DNA of 45,551 bases from Planctomycetaceae bacterium (GCA_020426505.1 JAGQPX010000142.1:1-45551); one strand, 5' to 3'. Shown: positions 19,596 through 28,548, counted from the first letter of the stretch. A program made the numbers and translations. Notes: generated by a model from the sequence alone, not told the origin.

Positions 19596-19624
19596 GGCAG
19601 ATTGCCACACTCGATTCAGGAGGA

Positions 19625-19764
19625 ACCACGCAATAATCCGTCTCTTAACATTCGCGACCATTTGTATCATTCGCGGTTGTGAATAAGAAACCACGAATGA
19701 CGCGAATTCGGCAAATAGTTTAGCAGCATCCGCGATTCTCCACTCGATCCGGATCATCCGTGGT
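19625..19764. repeat. Two tandem inverted-repeat elements (ACCACGAAT family)
   Basis: The first element runs from AACCACGCAATAATCCG to ATCATTCGCGGTT (about 19624-19678). The second runs from ACCACGAATGACGCGAATTC to ATCATCCGTGGT (19690-19764). Ends are imperfect inverted repeats, matching elements at 43357-43433 and 44070-44148 in the form ACCACGGAT...ATCCGTGGT. Confidence 0.6.
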
Positions 19765-19776
19765 CAATTGCCTCAT

Positions 19777-20190
19777 TCACTTCACATAGTCGTTTCGCTC
19801 AGCGGTGTCTTTTGAGAGGTATTGCACGAATTCCCACTCCGTGTCGTCTGCATCGTGGAAGTACACGCGGATACGATGCGGGTGCGGGTCGGCCTGAAAG
19901 CCCTCACGGTAACCCGCGTCTCGCAGAGCCTCCGCGACTCGATTGGCGTCGTCGACCACGATCCCCACATGATTGAAGCCATTCTTTGTGTAGTTCAACT
20001 CCGACAACTGCAGATCGGACGCCTGCGTCAAAGCGATGTACGATCGCTCGTCTCCGACGTGTGCCCACTCCTGACCATCAGTCACAGCCCGATGACGCAC
20101 GGCGAACTCCGGGACAGCCGTCGTCAGGAACCGGATCGCTTCGTCGAGGTTGCTGACAGTCAAATTCACATGTTCAACGTATGCGGACAT
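19777..20190 (-). CDS. VOC/glyoxalase-fold protein
   Basis: 137 residues; the ATG at 20190 has GGAG eight bases upstream. The paired beta-alpha-beta motifs of the vicinal oxygen chelate fold are clear: EHVNLTVSNLDEAIRFL, GFNHVGIVVDDANRVAEAL and WEFVQYLS. Candidate metal ligands are the His of EHVNL, the His of NHVGI and the Glu of WEFVQY. The gene begins 22 bases after alkB on the same strand, so they are probably co-transcribed. It could be a lyase, isomerase or dioxygenase; the reaction is unknown. Confidence 0.75.
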   Translation of the reverse strand: MSAYVEHVNLTVSNLDEAIRFLTTAVPEFAVRHRAVTDGQEWAHVGDERSYIALTQASDLQLSELNYTKNGFNHVGIVVDDANRVAEALRDAGYREGFQADPHPHRIRVYFHDADDTEWEFVQYLSKDTAERNDYVK

Positions 20191-20212
20191 ATGCGTTGCT
20201 CCAAGTTGGGCA

Positions 20213-21376
20213 TCAAGTGGAAGTAGCGATCGAGTGCTGCGCGATCCGGGGGGCACAGTTCACACGAGAGACATCACCATCCGCCCAGGCCATCACCTTT
20301 GGATTCATGACGCGATACCACAGCGGGGGGATGACGGCCAGCACGTAGCAGCCGGGATACCCCGACGGCAGGTGCGGCAAGTCCTCGAAGTTCCGCAGTG
20401 CCTGATACGGCCGAAGCGGATTGGCGTGATGATCCGAGTGACGTTGCAGGTGGAACAGCATCAGGTTCGAGACGATGTGATTCGTATTCCAACTGTGACG
20501 CGGCGTGCAGGCCTCATAGCGGCCGTTCTCACGCTTCGCACGAAGCAGCCCGTAATGCTCGACATAGTTCGCCAGGGTCAACTGCCAGATGGCTCCATAC
20601 ATGTGCAGCAGCAGGAACGGCAGCATCCGCCATCCCCAGAGCGCGACCACACTGCCGTAGATCGTCAGCGTCAGCGTGTACCCCTGCAGAATCTCGTTTC
20701 GCCAGTTCCAGAAATTGTGTCCGTGTTTGGCCAGACGCTCCCGCTCGATTTCAATGCCTCGTCTCAGGGCTCCATACTGCTCGCGGATCGCAAAGCGGTA
20801 CACCGACTCGCCCATCTTCGCAGATGCGACGTCTTCCGGCGTCGCGACCTGTGTGTGATGTCCCCGGTTGTGCTCCAGCCGGAAGTGACCATAAGCCGAG
20901 AAGGCGTTGGCGGTCATGGCTCCGAGTTGATCCCATCGATTGAGCTTGTGGCCCAATTCATGCCCAACAACAATTGCTCCGCCGGAGACAGCACTCGCTC
21001 CCAGCGTCAACGCCGCCGCCAGCCACAAGGGCACATCATGGGTGCCGAGAATCCAGAAGCACCCATAGAAGTTGACGAAGTAGAGCGGCAACGCACAGAA
21101 CAGCAGTCGCCGGTAGAACGAATCGGCGGCCATCTGCTCGACGACCTCTTCCGGCGGGTTGTGCGGGTCCTCGCCGAAGATCATGTCGAGGACGGGAATG
21201 AACCCGAAGATCGTGAGCAACGGCCCACACAGCCACAATGGGTTCTCCGTCGCCAGAAACACAACGATCCAGTACGTCGGGATCAGGATCGTCAACAACG
21301 AGATCACCCACATGTATCGCTTCCGGTCGCGATACTCGATCCGGTCGCCGTTCGTTGTTTCGGAAACGAAGATCAT
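20213..21376 (-). CDS. alkB: Alkane 1-monooxygenase (AlkB-type di-iron membrane hydroxylase)
   Basis: Predicted to hydroxylate the terminal carbon of alkanes or similar chains, using a di-iron centre and electrons from rubredoxin. 387 residues with about six hydrophobic segments. The family's four histidine motifs are present and in order: HELGHK (139-144), EHNRGHH (168-174), NYVEHYGL (270-277) and LQRHSDHH (310-317). NYVEHYGL separates AlkB from fatty-acid desaturases. No rubredoxin gene is adjacent. A VOC gene follows 22 bases later. Confidence 0.9.
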   Translation of the reverse strand: MIFVSETTNGDRIEYRDRKRYMWVISLLTILIPTYWIVVFLATENPLWLCGPLLTIFGFIPVLDMIFGEDPHNPPEEVVEQMAADSFYRRLLFCALPLYFVNFYGCFWILGTHDVPLWLAAALTLGASAVSGGAIVVGHELGHKLNRWDQLGAMTANAFSAYGHFRLEHNRGHHTQVATPEDVASAKMGESVYRFAIREQYGALRRGIEIERERLAKHGHNFWNWRNEILQGYTLTLTIYGSVVALWGWRMLPFLLLHMYGAIWQLTLANYVEHYGLLRAKRENGRYEACTPRHSWNTNHIVSNLMLFHLQRHSDHHANPLRPYQALRNFEDLPHLPSGYPGCYVLAVIPPLWYRVMNPKVMAWADGDVSRVNCAPRIAQHSIATST

Positions 21377-21574
21377 GAGTTGTGCTCACGTTGGGCTGAC
21401 AGCTGAATGATATCACGTCGGGCCGCTGTTGTCCGATTTCATGTCGACCGACGACCGCCGACTGGCAACCGCCTCTTTCTCGCGAATTGCAGCCGTTCCA
21501 ACGTTTCGCTACCTTTCTGCGTACAGTGAAGGGAGTCCCTTTTCGCCTCATCACTCACTCTACAAATCAGACGT

Positions 21575-22246
21575 ATGTCATTGCTGCTTCAATATGTTCG
21601 GAAAAGCTACCGGGAGCCGGACGGCAGTCCACTTCCCGTGCTGAACATTCAGCGGTTCGAGATCAAACCGGCCGAGCAGGTCGCCTTGATTGGCCAAAGC
21701 GGCGGCGGCAAGACGACCCTGCTCAACGTCGTCTCCGGCATCACGGCTGTCGACAGCGGTCTGGTGCAGGTCGACGGCGTCGACGTCTCGAAACTGCCGG
21801 AGGTCTCCCGCGACCGGTTTCGAGCAGAACGGATCGGCATCGTGTTTCAGACATTCAACCTCCTGCCCGCGTTCTCCGCGTTGGAGAACGTGCTGCTGGG
21901 CATGACCTTCTCCGGCAAGGTCGATCGCCCATACGCCCGCAGTCTGTTGGAGCAGGTCGGCCTTTCGCATCGACTCAATCACCGTCCCGGTCAACTCTCC
22001 GTCGGCGAACAACAGCGGGTCTCGGTCGCTCGCGCGCTGGCCAATCGTCCCAAACTCATGTTGGCTGACGAGCCGACAGCGAGCGTCGACATGGCCCATC
22101 AGGAAACGATCCTGACCCTGCTGCGGACCGCTTGCTCGGAGAACAACGTCTCGCTTCTGCTGGTCACACACTCGCCCGAGGTCTCCGCCCAGTTCGAACG
22201 AGTCGAGGAACTCACCGCCTTCAACAAACCGGAGGCAGCCGCGTGA
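21575..22246 (+). CDS. ABC transporter ATP-binding protein (MacB/LolD type)
   Basis: 223-residue ATPase that powers the permease encoded next. Walker A GQSGGGKTT (40-48), Q-loop FQTFNLLPA (91-99), signature LSVGEQQR (141-148), Walker B LMLADE (161-166) and switch His in LLLVTHSPE. The size and LLPAFSALENV segment are typical of the MacB/LolD/FtsE group. Its TGA overlaps the GTG start of the permease, indicating translational coupling. Confidence 0.92.
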   Translation: MSLLLQYVRKSYREPDGSPLPVLNIQRFEIKPAEQVALIGQSGGGKTTLLNVVSGITAVDSGLVQVDGVDVSKLPEVSRDRFRAERIGIVFQTFNLLPAFSALENVLLGMTFSGKVDRPYARSLLEQVGLSHRLNHRPGQLSVGEQQRVSVARALANRPKLMLADEPTASVDMAHQETILTLLRTACSENNVSLLLVTHSPEVSAQFERVEELTAFNKPEAAA

Positions 22247-23586
22247 ATCTCCTCTCAATCGTCTGGAAAAGTATCCGTCAACGCTCTCTTGCATCGTCTC
22301 TGACTGCACTCAGCGTCGCCCTCGGCGTGGCGTTGATGATCGCGGTGCTGGTGATCAACGGCGTGGTCGGTCGCATCTTCAGCCAGTCGGGCAGCGGATA
22401 CGACCTTGTCGTCGGGGCCCAGGGGGGCAGCGAACTCCAACTCGTGCTGAGTTCGATCTACCGCATTGGCAAGCCGTACGACAATCTCCCCTGGCGATTC
22501 TATGAGGAACTCCAGGACTACGCAGGCGTCGATCAGGTCATCCCGCTCTGCTTTGGTGACACGACATCGGAGGAGGAGGGCAGCTTCCCGATCATCGGCA
22601 CGCTGCCTCGTTTCTTCGGCACGAACTATGCCCCCGGTCGTTCATTCGGCATCAAGAAGGGAGGGGAGATTCTGAAAGGGACCTGGGATGCGGTCATCGG
22701 ATCAGAGGTCGCCAGAGTTAATGGCTGGGATATGGGATCAACATTCAAGATGGTCCACGGTGGTGTCCAAGATCACGTTCATGATGAGGAGTTCACTGTC
22801 ACCGGAGTCCTTGCGCCAACCGGCACTCCCAACGACAGGACGGTCTACATCCATCTCCGCGGTTTCTTCATGCTGGACGACCATGCGAAACCGGCCTCCG
22901 AAGCAATCGAACGGAATGCGGCCCTGTTCGGAGAGAATATTGAGGAGTTGCGGATTCAGTACGCGGACCTGTTGAAGAAGGAAGAGGCCGCCAAGAAGTC
23001 CGGCCAGCACGTTCATCATCATGACGGGATCCCGGACATTCAAAAGGAAGTCACGGCCCTGCTCGTGCTGACAAAGGCTCCCACGGCTTCGATCTTCCTG
23101 ACGTCCAAGCTAAAGGAAGGGGTGATCGCCCAGGCGGTCAATCCGGTCTTCGTCATGCAACAGTTGATGCAGAATCTCGTGGGTAATGTGCGTTACGCGC
23201 TGATGGTGCTCACGGGGTTGATCATTGTCGTCTCGGGCATCGGCATTTTTGTGAGCATCTACAACTCGATGTCGGACCGCAAACGTGAGATTGCCATCAT
23301 GCGGGCCCTCGGTGCCAGCCGTCAGCAGGTGTTCTCGATCATCCTCCTCGAATCGGTCGTGCTGACCGTCGGAGGTGGCCTGCTCGGCCTGCTGCTCGGT
23401 CACGGCCTCGTGTTCGCAGCGGCCCCGATCGTCACCGCCCGCAGCGGCCTGCTGATCAACCCGATGCACTTCGAAACGATCGAACTCTGGATCCTCCCCG
23501 CCCTGCTGGCGATGGCGATCGTCATCGGCATCCTCCCCGGCCAAACGGCCTACCGCACCGACGTCGCCAAGGCGCTCTACGACTGA
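22243..23586 (+). CDS. ABC transporter permease, FtsX/MacB type, with His-rich loops
   Basis: 447 residues from GTG at 22243; the start overlaps the ATPase stop (GTGA) and GGAGG lies seven bases upstream. One N-terminal membrane segment (about 20-43) and three C-terminal ones (about 310-445) carry the FtsX domain. Between them is a large extracytoplasmic region. That region has two histidine clusters, HGGVQDHVHDEE (172-183) and HVHHHDG (256-262), next to a charged helix. Family members of this architecture act in mechanotransmission or lipoprotein/peptide export. I recall Zur-linked ATPase/permease pairs of this type near zinc-binding proteins in Pseudomonas, which makes a metal link possible but unproven. 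Confidence 0.85.
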   Translation: MNLLSIVWKSIRQRSLASSLTALSVALGVALMIAVLVINGVVGRIFSQSGSGYDLVVGAQGGSELQLVLSSIYRIGKPYDNLPWRFYEELQDYAGVDQVIPLCFGDTTSEEEGSFPIIGTLPRFFGTNYAPGRSFGIKKGGEILKGTWDAVIGSEVARVNGWDMGSTFKMVHGGVQDHVHDEEFTVTGVLAPTGTPNDRTVYIHLRGFFMLDDHAKPASEAIERNAALFGENIEELRIQYADLLKKEEAAKKSGQHVHHHDGIPDIQKEVTALLVLTKAPTASIFLTSKLKEGVIAQAVNPVFVMQQLMQNLVGNVRYALMVLTGLIIVVSGIGIFVSIYNSMSDRKREIAIMRALGASRQQVFSIILLESVVLTVGGGLLGLLLGHGLVFAAAPIVTARSGLLINPMHFETIELWILPALLAMAIVIGILPGQTAYRTDVAKALYD

Positions 23587-23603
23587 GAGCTGTGCGTCAT
23601 CTT

Positions 23604-23632
23604 TTAGCCGCACATTTGAAATGTGCGGCTAA
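23604..23632. repeat. 29-bp palindromic repeat, copy 1 (terminator-like)
   Basis: Arms TTAGCCGCACATTT and AAATGTGCGGCTAA with a single G between them. It sits between convergent genes, 17 bases after the permease stop. The identical 29 bases occur again at 41632-41660. Preceded by CTTT on the left, so it could end transcripts from the right as well as the left. Confidence 0.8.
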
Positions 23633-23647
23633 TCGATTCCCAATGCA

Positions 23648-24838
23648 CTACGGATTCAGGAACTTCTGCAACCCGTCGAAACCGGCTTTGAGCGTATCGA
23701 GATCTGTCGCGAATGACAGCCTTACGTATCCGGGGGCGCCGAAGGCGTCGCCGGTGACGAGGGCCACGTGGGCGTCTTCGAGGAGGGCCGTGCAGAAGTC
23801 GGATGCGTTGTCGACGGTCTTGCCGCTGCCGAGGGGTTTGCCGAAGTAATCACTCACGTTAAAGAAGGCATAGAAGGCGCCGCCGGGGGTCGCGAGTGAG
23901 ATGTTGGGAATCTCGGCGAGCCGGCTGAGTACATACTCTCGTCGCTTGGCGAAGTGCTCCAGCATGTCGGCGACACACTCCTGTGGACCTGTCAGAGCTG
24001 CGACGGCGGCCTTCTGGCTGATGCTGCTTGGGTTGGAGGTCTCCTGGCTTTGGAGGTTGTCCATCGCTTTGCTCACATCGGCGGGGGCGAGTGTCCAGCC
24101 GATTCGCCAGCCGGTCATGGCGTAGGCCTTCGACACGCCGTTGACGATGATCGTCAGCGCGGCCACATCGTCGCCAAATGTGGCAAAGCTGCGGAACTCG
24201 CTCCCCTCGTAAATCAGCTTGTCATAGATCTCGTCAGACATGACCGGGATGTTCCGTTTGACGGCAACTCGGGCGAGAGCTTCCAGTCCCTCAACCGTGT
24301 AGGCGGCACCGGTCGGGTTGCAGGGGTTGTTGAGCATTAGCAACCGAGTCTTGTCAGTGATGGCGGCCTCGAATTGCTCAGCGGAGAGACAGAAGCCGGA
24401 TTCCTCGGTCGTGTCGACGATGACGGGCGTGGCCCCGGTGATCTCCACGAGGGCGGAGTAGCTCACCCAATACGGCGCGGGGATGATGACCTCGTCGCCC
24501 GGTCCACAGAGTGCTGCCAGAACATTGTGAATGGAGTGCTTGGCTCCGTTCGAGACGATCACCTGTGACGGTTGGTACGAAAGCCCCGTGTCCCGCTTGA
24601 AGGCGTCGCAGACTGCCTGCTTGAGTTCGGCCGTGCCGCCCGAGGGAGTGTAATGCGTGTGCCCCTCGTCCATCGCCTGCTTGGCCGCCTCACGAATATG
24701 CTCCGGTGTGATGAAGTCCGGCTCGCCGAGTGTGAACTCATGCACCTTCACGCCTTTGTTTTTGAGTTCTTTCGCCTTGGCAGCAGCGGCGATGGTGGCG
24801 GACGGCTTGAGGTTTTGAACAACAGCTGAGAGATGCAT
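23648..24838 (-). CDS. Aspartate aminotransferase-like PLP enzyme (class I/II)
   Basis: Transfers amino groups between aspartate (or a similar amino acid) and 2-oxoglutarate. 396 residues from the ATG at 24838, which gives the usual N-terminus of the bacterial/archaeal type (LKPSATIAAAAKAKELKN, FTLGEPDF). PLP Lys is K237 in VSKAYAMTGWR; NPCNPTG (171-177), DEIYDKL (D202, Y205) and a C-terminal GYVRLSFA supply the other ligands. An upstream in-frame extension to 24931 is not needed. The exact amino-acid preference cannot be read from the sequence. Confidence 0.9.
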   Translation of the reverse strand: MHLSAVVQNLKPSATIAAAAKAKELKNKGVKVHEFTLGEPDFITPEHIREAAKQAMDEGHTHYTPSGGTAELKQAVCDAFKRDTGLSYQPSQVIVSNGAKHSIHNVLAALCGPGDEVIIPAPYWVSYSALVEITGATPVIVDTTEESGFCLSAEQFEAAITDKTRLLMLNNPCNPTGAAYTVEGLEALARVAVKRNIPVMSDEIYDKLIYEGSEFRSFATFGDDVAALTIIVNGVSKAYAMTGWRIGWTLAPADVSKAMDNLQSQETSNPSSISQKAAVAALTGPQECVADMLEHFAKRREYVLSRLAEIPNISLATPGGAFYAFFNVSDYFGKPLGSGKTVDNASDFCTALLEDAHVALVTGDAFGAPGYVRLSFATDLDTLKAGFDGLQKFLNP

Positions 24839-25026
24839 GGTCGCGAGTTTCGATTCATCTTGAGGAGGAGTGAGGCCCGAACCGGCCACAACGGCCCGTC
24901 CAGGGACACACACGAGAGTCCAGCGGTTCACCGGATTCAGACACAGTCCGCGATTGTTTGACGTCCGGGATCAGACGTCAAGCGTACGGTTGTCAATCAA
25001 TTGAGGAGGACGTAGGTCGTTGCGAA

Positions 25027-25677
25027 ATGTCCGGCTGCACCGCACAATCTCTGTGGAAGATACTCGATCCCTCAGTCACAGGTTATTCCGTGCTCAAACT
25101 TCTGGCCCGATGGTTTCTGAAACTCGCCGGTTGGTCGGTCGAAGGGGAGAGGCCGGAGTTCCACAAATATGTGATGGTCGCAGCTCCCCACACATCAAAC
25201 TGGGATTTTCTGCTGATGCTGGCGATGGCGAAGGTCCTGGAGGTCAAGCCGCGTTGGGTCGGCAAGCATACTCTGTTTCGGTGGCCATTCGGCGGACTGA
25301 TGCGGAAGCTGGGCGGAATCGCTGTCAACCGCAAGATTCCGGGCACGTTCGTCAAGATGGTCGTCGATGCATTCGAGACAGAACCGGAACTCGAACTGAT
25401 CATTCCGCCGGAAGGGACGCGGAGCTTCCGACCCTTCTGGAAGTCGGGCTTCTACCGCATCGCCAAGGCGGCCAACGTGCCGGTCGTCATCGCGTATCTG
25501 GACTATCCCCGCAAGGCCGGTGGGATTGGCCCGTCGTTCCTGCCTTCAGGTGATGTTGTCCGCGACATGGACATCATTCGTGAGTTTTATGCAAACATCG
25601 AGGGGGCCTACCCAGACCAGTTCAGCACGCCTGTCCTCCATGAGGAACAGCGTCTTGAGGCGGAACGGTCGACGTAA
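25027..25677 (+). CDS. PlsC-like lysophospholipid acyltransferase
   Basis: 216 residues; membrane-associated glycerolipid acyltransferase family. The HX4D motif is HTSNWD (55-60) and the acceptor-site motif is PPEGTRS (127-133), with GGIAVNRK (about 96-103) between. It most likely moves an acyl chain onto lysophosphatidate or an ornithine/other lipid. The ATG at 25027 is used; GAGGAGG lies about 17 bases upstream, which is far, so a non-ATG start near 25010 cannot be excluded. Confidence 0.8.
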   Translation: MSGCTAQSLWKILDPSVTGYSVLKLLARWFLKLAGWSVEGERPEFHKYVMVAAPHTSNWDFLLMLAMAKVLEVKPRWVGKHTLFRWPFGGLMRKLGGIAVNRKIPGTFVKMVVDAFETEPELELIIPPEGTRSFRPFWKSGFYRIAKAANVPVVIAYLDYPRKAGGIGPSFLPSGDVVRDMDIIREFYANIEGAYPDQFSTPVLHEEQRLEAERST

Positions 25678-25705
25678 CTCTTCATCAATCCGATGGGCTG
25701 TGGAC

Positions 25706-26899
25706 ATGCTACGCTTCCATTCAAATGCGCTTCTGATCGCGATCGTGCTCATCGGTGGCAACCCGGTGATCGGTACAGAACCTGTTGTCGAACGGTCACA
25801 ACTCCCGATGGTCGGCTTCACGCAATTTCGCACGAATCTTCCTGGGGGACGTCACGCCAACGTCACCACCATGCGGGCGAGAGTCGTGAAAGCAGACGGC
25901 TCGCAAAACCGCCCAATTGCCGACAGCCTCGTGACACGAGAGCATTCATGGACACAGTTTGCCGGATGGTCCCCCGATGGCACGCGAGCCGTCATCGGTT
26001 GCGGATGGGAGTCGCCCGGGAACGCCCGCTGGGAAGAGGAGCACCGCACCTTTCGGTTCAACGAGGACGGATGGCTGTACGATGTGCACCTGGTGAACGT
26101 CGCCGATGGCCGTGCTGAGAATGTCACGGCTGTCGAGCGAGTCAGCCACTACAACTCCGGACTCTTCTTCTGGCCGGACAATCCGGATCAACTCGGGTTC
26201 ACAGCTCTTATCAATGGCATCTCGCATCCATTTCGTATGAATCTCGATGGCACGAACAAGGTCGATCTCACCGAAGGGACAGATGGCTTCACGTACGGGT
26301 TCGAGGCGTCACCGGATGGCAGCCGGATCGCTTATCACAAGGATTATCAGGTCTATCTCGCCGACGCTGACGGCTCGCATGCAACTCACATCGAGACCGG
26401 ACACCCGTTCAACTTTGTCCCCATGTGGTCGCCCGATGGAGAGCACGTGCTGTTCGTCTCAGGCGAACACTACGACTGTCATCCCCACGTGGTCGGTCGC
26501 GACGGCTCACACCTCCGCAAGCTGGCGGACCGCAACGGCTATCGAGGCGTCGTCGAGTTCCTGGATGTCGAGGACTTTCACGGCGGCAGCAGCGACGTTC
26601 CTGTCTGGTCAATCGACGGCCGATTGGTTTTCTTCACTCGACGTGTGGGGACGAGCATCGAACTCGCGCAGGTTGATCTTGACGGAACGGTCACGCAACT
26701 CACTCGCAGTCCGGAGGGAGCGCACACGTACCATCCGACTCCCAGTCCGGACGGTCGAGCGATCATCTTCGGCTCAAACAGGACGCGCACCCGTCAACTG
26801 TACGTGCTGGATCTCCGGAGTGGCGAGGAACGTGCCCTCACCGATGTCCCCGCTGATCATGGCGCGATGTGGCCCCACTGGCAACGGTTTGCCGAGTGA
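25706..26899 (+). CDS. Secreted TolB-like beta-propeller protein
   Basis: 397 residues with a signal peptide (ALLIAIVLIGGNPVIG). Repeated PD40 motifs mark the blades: AGWSPDGTRAVIG, EASPDGSRIAYHKD, MWSPDGEHVLFVSG, VWSIDGRLVFFTR and TPSPDGRAIIFGSN. The fold resembles the C-terminal domain of TolB, but no TolB N-terminal domain is present. Probably a periplasmic binding or oligo-sugar/peptide-associated protein. The frame extends back to 25520 inside the acyltransferase gene; that part is a shadow. It ends 12 bases from the convergent DUF6159 gene. Confidence 0.8.
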   Translation: MLRFHSNALLIAIVLIGGNPVIGTEPVVERSQLPMVGFTQFRTNLPGGRHANVTTMRARVVKADGSQNRPIADSLVTREHSWTQFAGWSPDGTRAVIGCGWESPGNARWEEEHRTFRFNEDGWLYDVHLVNVADGRAENVTAVERVSHYNSGLFFWPDNPDQLGFTALINGISHPFRMNLDGTNKVDLTEGTDGFTYGFEASPDGSRIAYHKDYQVYLADADGSHATHIETGHPFNFVPMWSPDGEHVLFVSGEHYDCHPHVVGRDGSHLRKLADRNGYRGVVEFLDVEDFHGGSSDVPVWSIDGRLVFFTRRVGTSIELAQVDLDGTVTQLTRSPEGAHTYHPTPSPDGRAIIFGSNRTRTRQLYVLDLRSGEERALTDVPADHGAMWPHWQRFAE

Positions 26900-26911
26900 G
26901 ATTGCCACCCA

Positions 26912-27760
26912 TCACTTGTTCACGAATGCGTGACTGAGTGACCGGGCATCGAACTGCTGCGGCACTTCGCCATCGGAAGCGTACAGGTAGAGCGCCCCGA
27001 CCACGATCGCGTTCAGGGCCGAACTGATCAGGCTGACAACAATTAACGCCAGAACGCCGCACGCGATGCAGATGCCTCCCAGTGCTGTCTGACCACCGGC
27101 AAGCGCCATGACGCCCAGCACGATGGGGATGATGGCGACAAGCGAACACAGAAACGTAATCAGTCCGATGCCAAAGTTTGCGCTCAGCGACTCACCCCAC
27201 GACTTTCGCAACACCGCGAACGACCGCTTGAACGCATCAATGGGGCCCGCTTTTTCGACAACCATCACCGGCACCACGAAGTACGTTGCAATGGACCAGG
27301 CACCCCCCAATAGGGCGGAAACGAGTTGTCCAACCTTGTCGGAGTACGATTCGATCGCCCGCAGAATGACACCGACCGTCGCACTCACCAGTGCCCAGGC
27401 GACAATCTGCGGCAAGCGTGAAAAGGCCGCCTGCAATCCATCGCTGACCGTTGGGTCACCTCCGCGAAAGCGAATGATCGCACAAGCGATAAGGGCCGTG
27501 TTGAAAAACACGATCACAAAGTAGTTGACGAAGTAGAAAGCAAACAGCACCACATACGCCAATACCTGATCGATGGTCTGCCCTTCATCCAGCACGACGT
27601 CGATGAACTGCGTGCTCCACAACGGAATCGCGAAGCTGGCCAGCACGATCAGGCACGCGATGCCACTCATGAGCGGAAACAGGAGAAGTTCCTTGTCGAG
27701 CTTGAGCACCTCCCAACTCTGTCGGGCTAACTCCCACCCGTTTGCAATACGTTGAAACAT
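26912..27760 (-). CDS. DUF6159-like multi-pass membrane protein
   Basis: 282 residues with six or so hydrophobic segments (LLLFPLMSGIACLIVLASFAI, YVVLFAFYFVNYFVIVFF and others) and the conserved start NGWELARQSWEVLKLDKELLLFP. FKRSFAVLRKSWGE is a second family hallmark. Function unknown. GAGGAG precedes the ATG at 27760, which is 15 bases after the stop of the Tsr3-like gene, so it is the last gene of the toxin-antitoxin operon. Confidence 0.75.
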   Translation of the reverse strand: MFQRIANGWELARQSWEVLKLDKELLLFPLMSGIACLIVLASFAIPLWSTQFIDVVLDEGQTIDQVLAYVVLFAFYFVNYFVIVFFNTALIACAIIRFRGGDPTVSDGLQAAFSRLPQIVAWALVSATVGVILRAIESYSDKVGQLVSALLGGAWSIATYFVVPVMVVEKAGPIDAFKRSFAVLRKSWGESLSANFGIGLITFLCSLVAIIPIVLGVMALAGGQTALGGICIACGVLALIVVSLISSALNAIVVGALYLYASDGEVPQQFDARSLSHAFVNK

Positions 27761-27775
27761 GGCTCGGCACTCCTC

Positions 27776-28249
27776 TTAATTCGTTTGAGATGGTGCAGTG
27801 GTCGCGATCCGCTCGGCGTTGAGCTTGAGGAATTCTTCAGCCCAATGATACTCGTCCAGCAACCCGGAGACATCCCTTCGCAGGATCGAATACGCTGCAA
27901 AGATCGCCTCGATCGTGGCCAGCCCACCCAGTGGATCATCGAACAACTTGCTCGTCCGTGGATAGGCCGTCTCCCAGGCAGGCAGAGTTCGCACCGGCAC
28001 ATTGAGGAACTCTTCTTCCATCTTGCCCGCCAGGCGCCACGTGCCGTCCAGCACGAGCAGCCCACGGTCAGCATCATCAACCGACAACTCCGGCCCCCCC
28101 AACCCGAGTCGCACATACCTATCGAGTGGCTCTTCGCCCACCCGGGGATACTTCCAGAAGGCAAACCCGTCGCGCCCCCGCAAGGGTTCGACCGAACACT
28201 TGCTCCGCTTCTCCTTCGGATGCACCACGATAATCGTCGGCAGTGTCAT
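27776..28249 (-). CDS. Tsr3/DTW-like RNA aminocarboxypropyltransferase
   Basis: 157 residues. The order of conserved blocks matches Tsr3 (DUF367), the enzyme that adds an acp group to small-subunit rRNA in eukaryotes and archaea, and more loosely the bacterial DTW proteins that make acp3U in tRNA. I see HPKEKRSKCSVEPLRGR, LLVLDGTWRLAGKM (DTW-like), LPAWETAYPRTSKL, GGLATIEAIFAAYSIL and a final YHWAEEFLKLN. The substrate in this organism is unknown. Its ATG overlaps the toxin gene stop (ATGA), so its translation is tied to the toxin gene. Confidence 0.6.
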   Translation of the reverse strand: MTLPTIIVVHPKEKRSKCSVEPLRGRDGFAFWKYPRVGEEPLDRYVRLGLGGPELSVDDADRGLLVLDGTWRLAGKMEEEFLNVPVRTLPAWETAYPRTSKLFDDPLGGLATIEAIFAAYSILRRDVSGLLDEYHWAEEFLKLNAERIATTAPSQTN

Positions 28250-28548
28250 GCGTCATCCAGCCTCGATTGCCAGACATCAGGATTGCGACTGTTGTGGAAG
28301 ACCGATGCAACAATGACTTCATCAATATCAACCCGGAAGTAGATCGTGTAGGGAAACTTGCCCACCGATGCTTCGCGAAGATCGTTGTGTGCAACGGCGT
28401 ACAACTCCGGATGTTCTCTGATGCTCAGGAGTTTTGCGTGTACGGCAGCTTCGAACCTCTGCCCCAGGCCACGATTCCGCTCTTCGTACCAATCTCGCGC
28501 ATCCTCGAACTCACGACGGGCGATCGGAACAAAACGAATATTGAGCAT
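28246..28548 (-). CDS. RelE/ParE-family toxin
   Basis: 100 residues with the compact RelE/ParE pattern: FVPIARREFEDARDWYEERNRGLGQRF, HPELYAVAHNDLREASVGKFPYTIYFRVD and VFHNSRNPDVW. Such toxins cut mRNA on the ribosome or poison gyrase, and the sequence does not settle which. The ATG at 28548 overlaps the antitoxin stop (TGATG), and its own TGA overlaps the ATG of the Tsr3-like gene. An in-frame start further upstream (28587) would overlap the antitoxin and has no ribosome site. Confidence 0.85.
   Translation of the reverse strand: MLNIRFVPIARREFEDARDWYEERNRGLGQRFEAAVHAKLLSIREHPELYAVAHNDLREASVGKFPYTIYFRVDIDEVIVASVFHNSRNPDVWQSRLDDA

Noticed and set aside
20150..21406. 418-codon plus-strand ORF opposite alkB
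   Set aside because: It is the exact shadow of the alkB/VOC genes, which carry clear family motifs.
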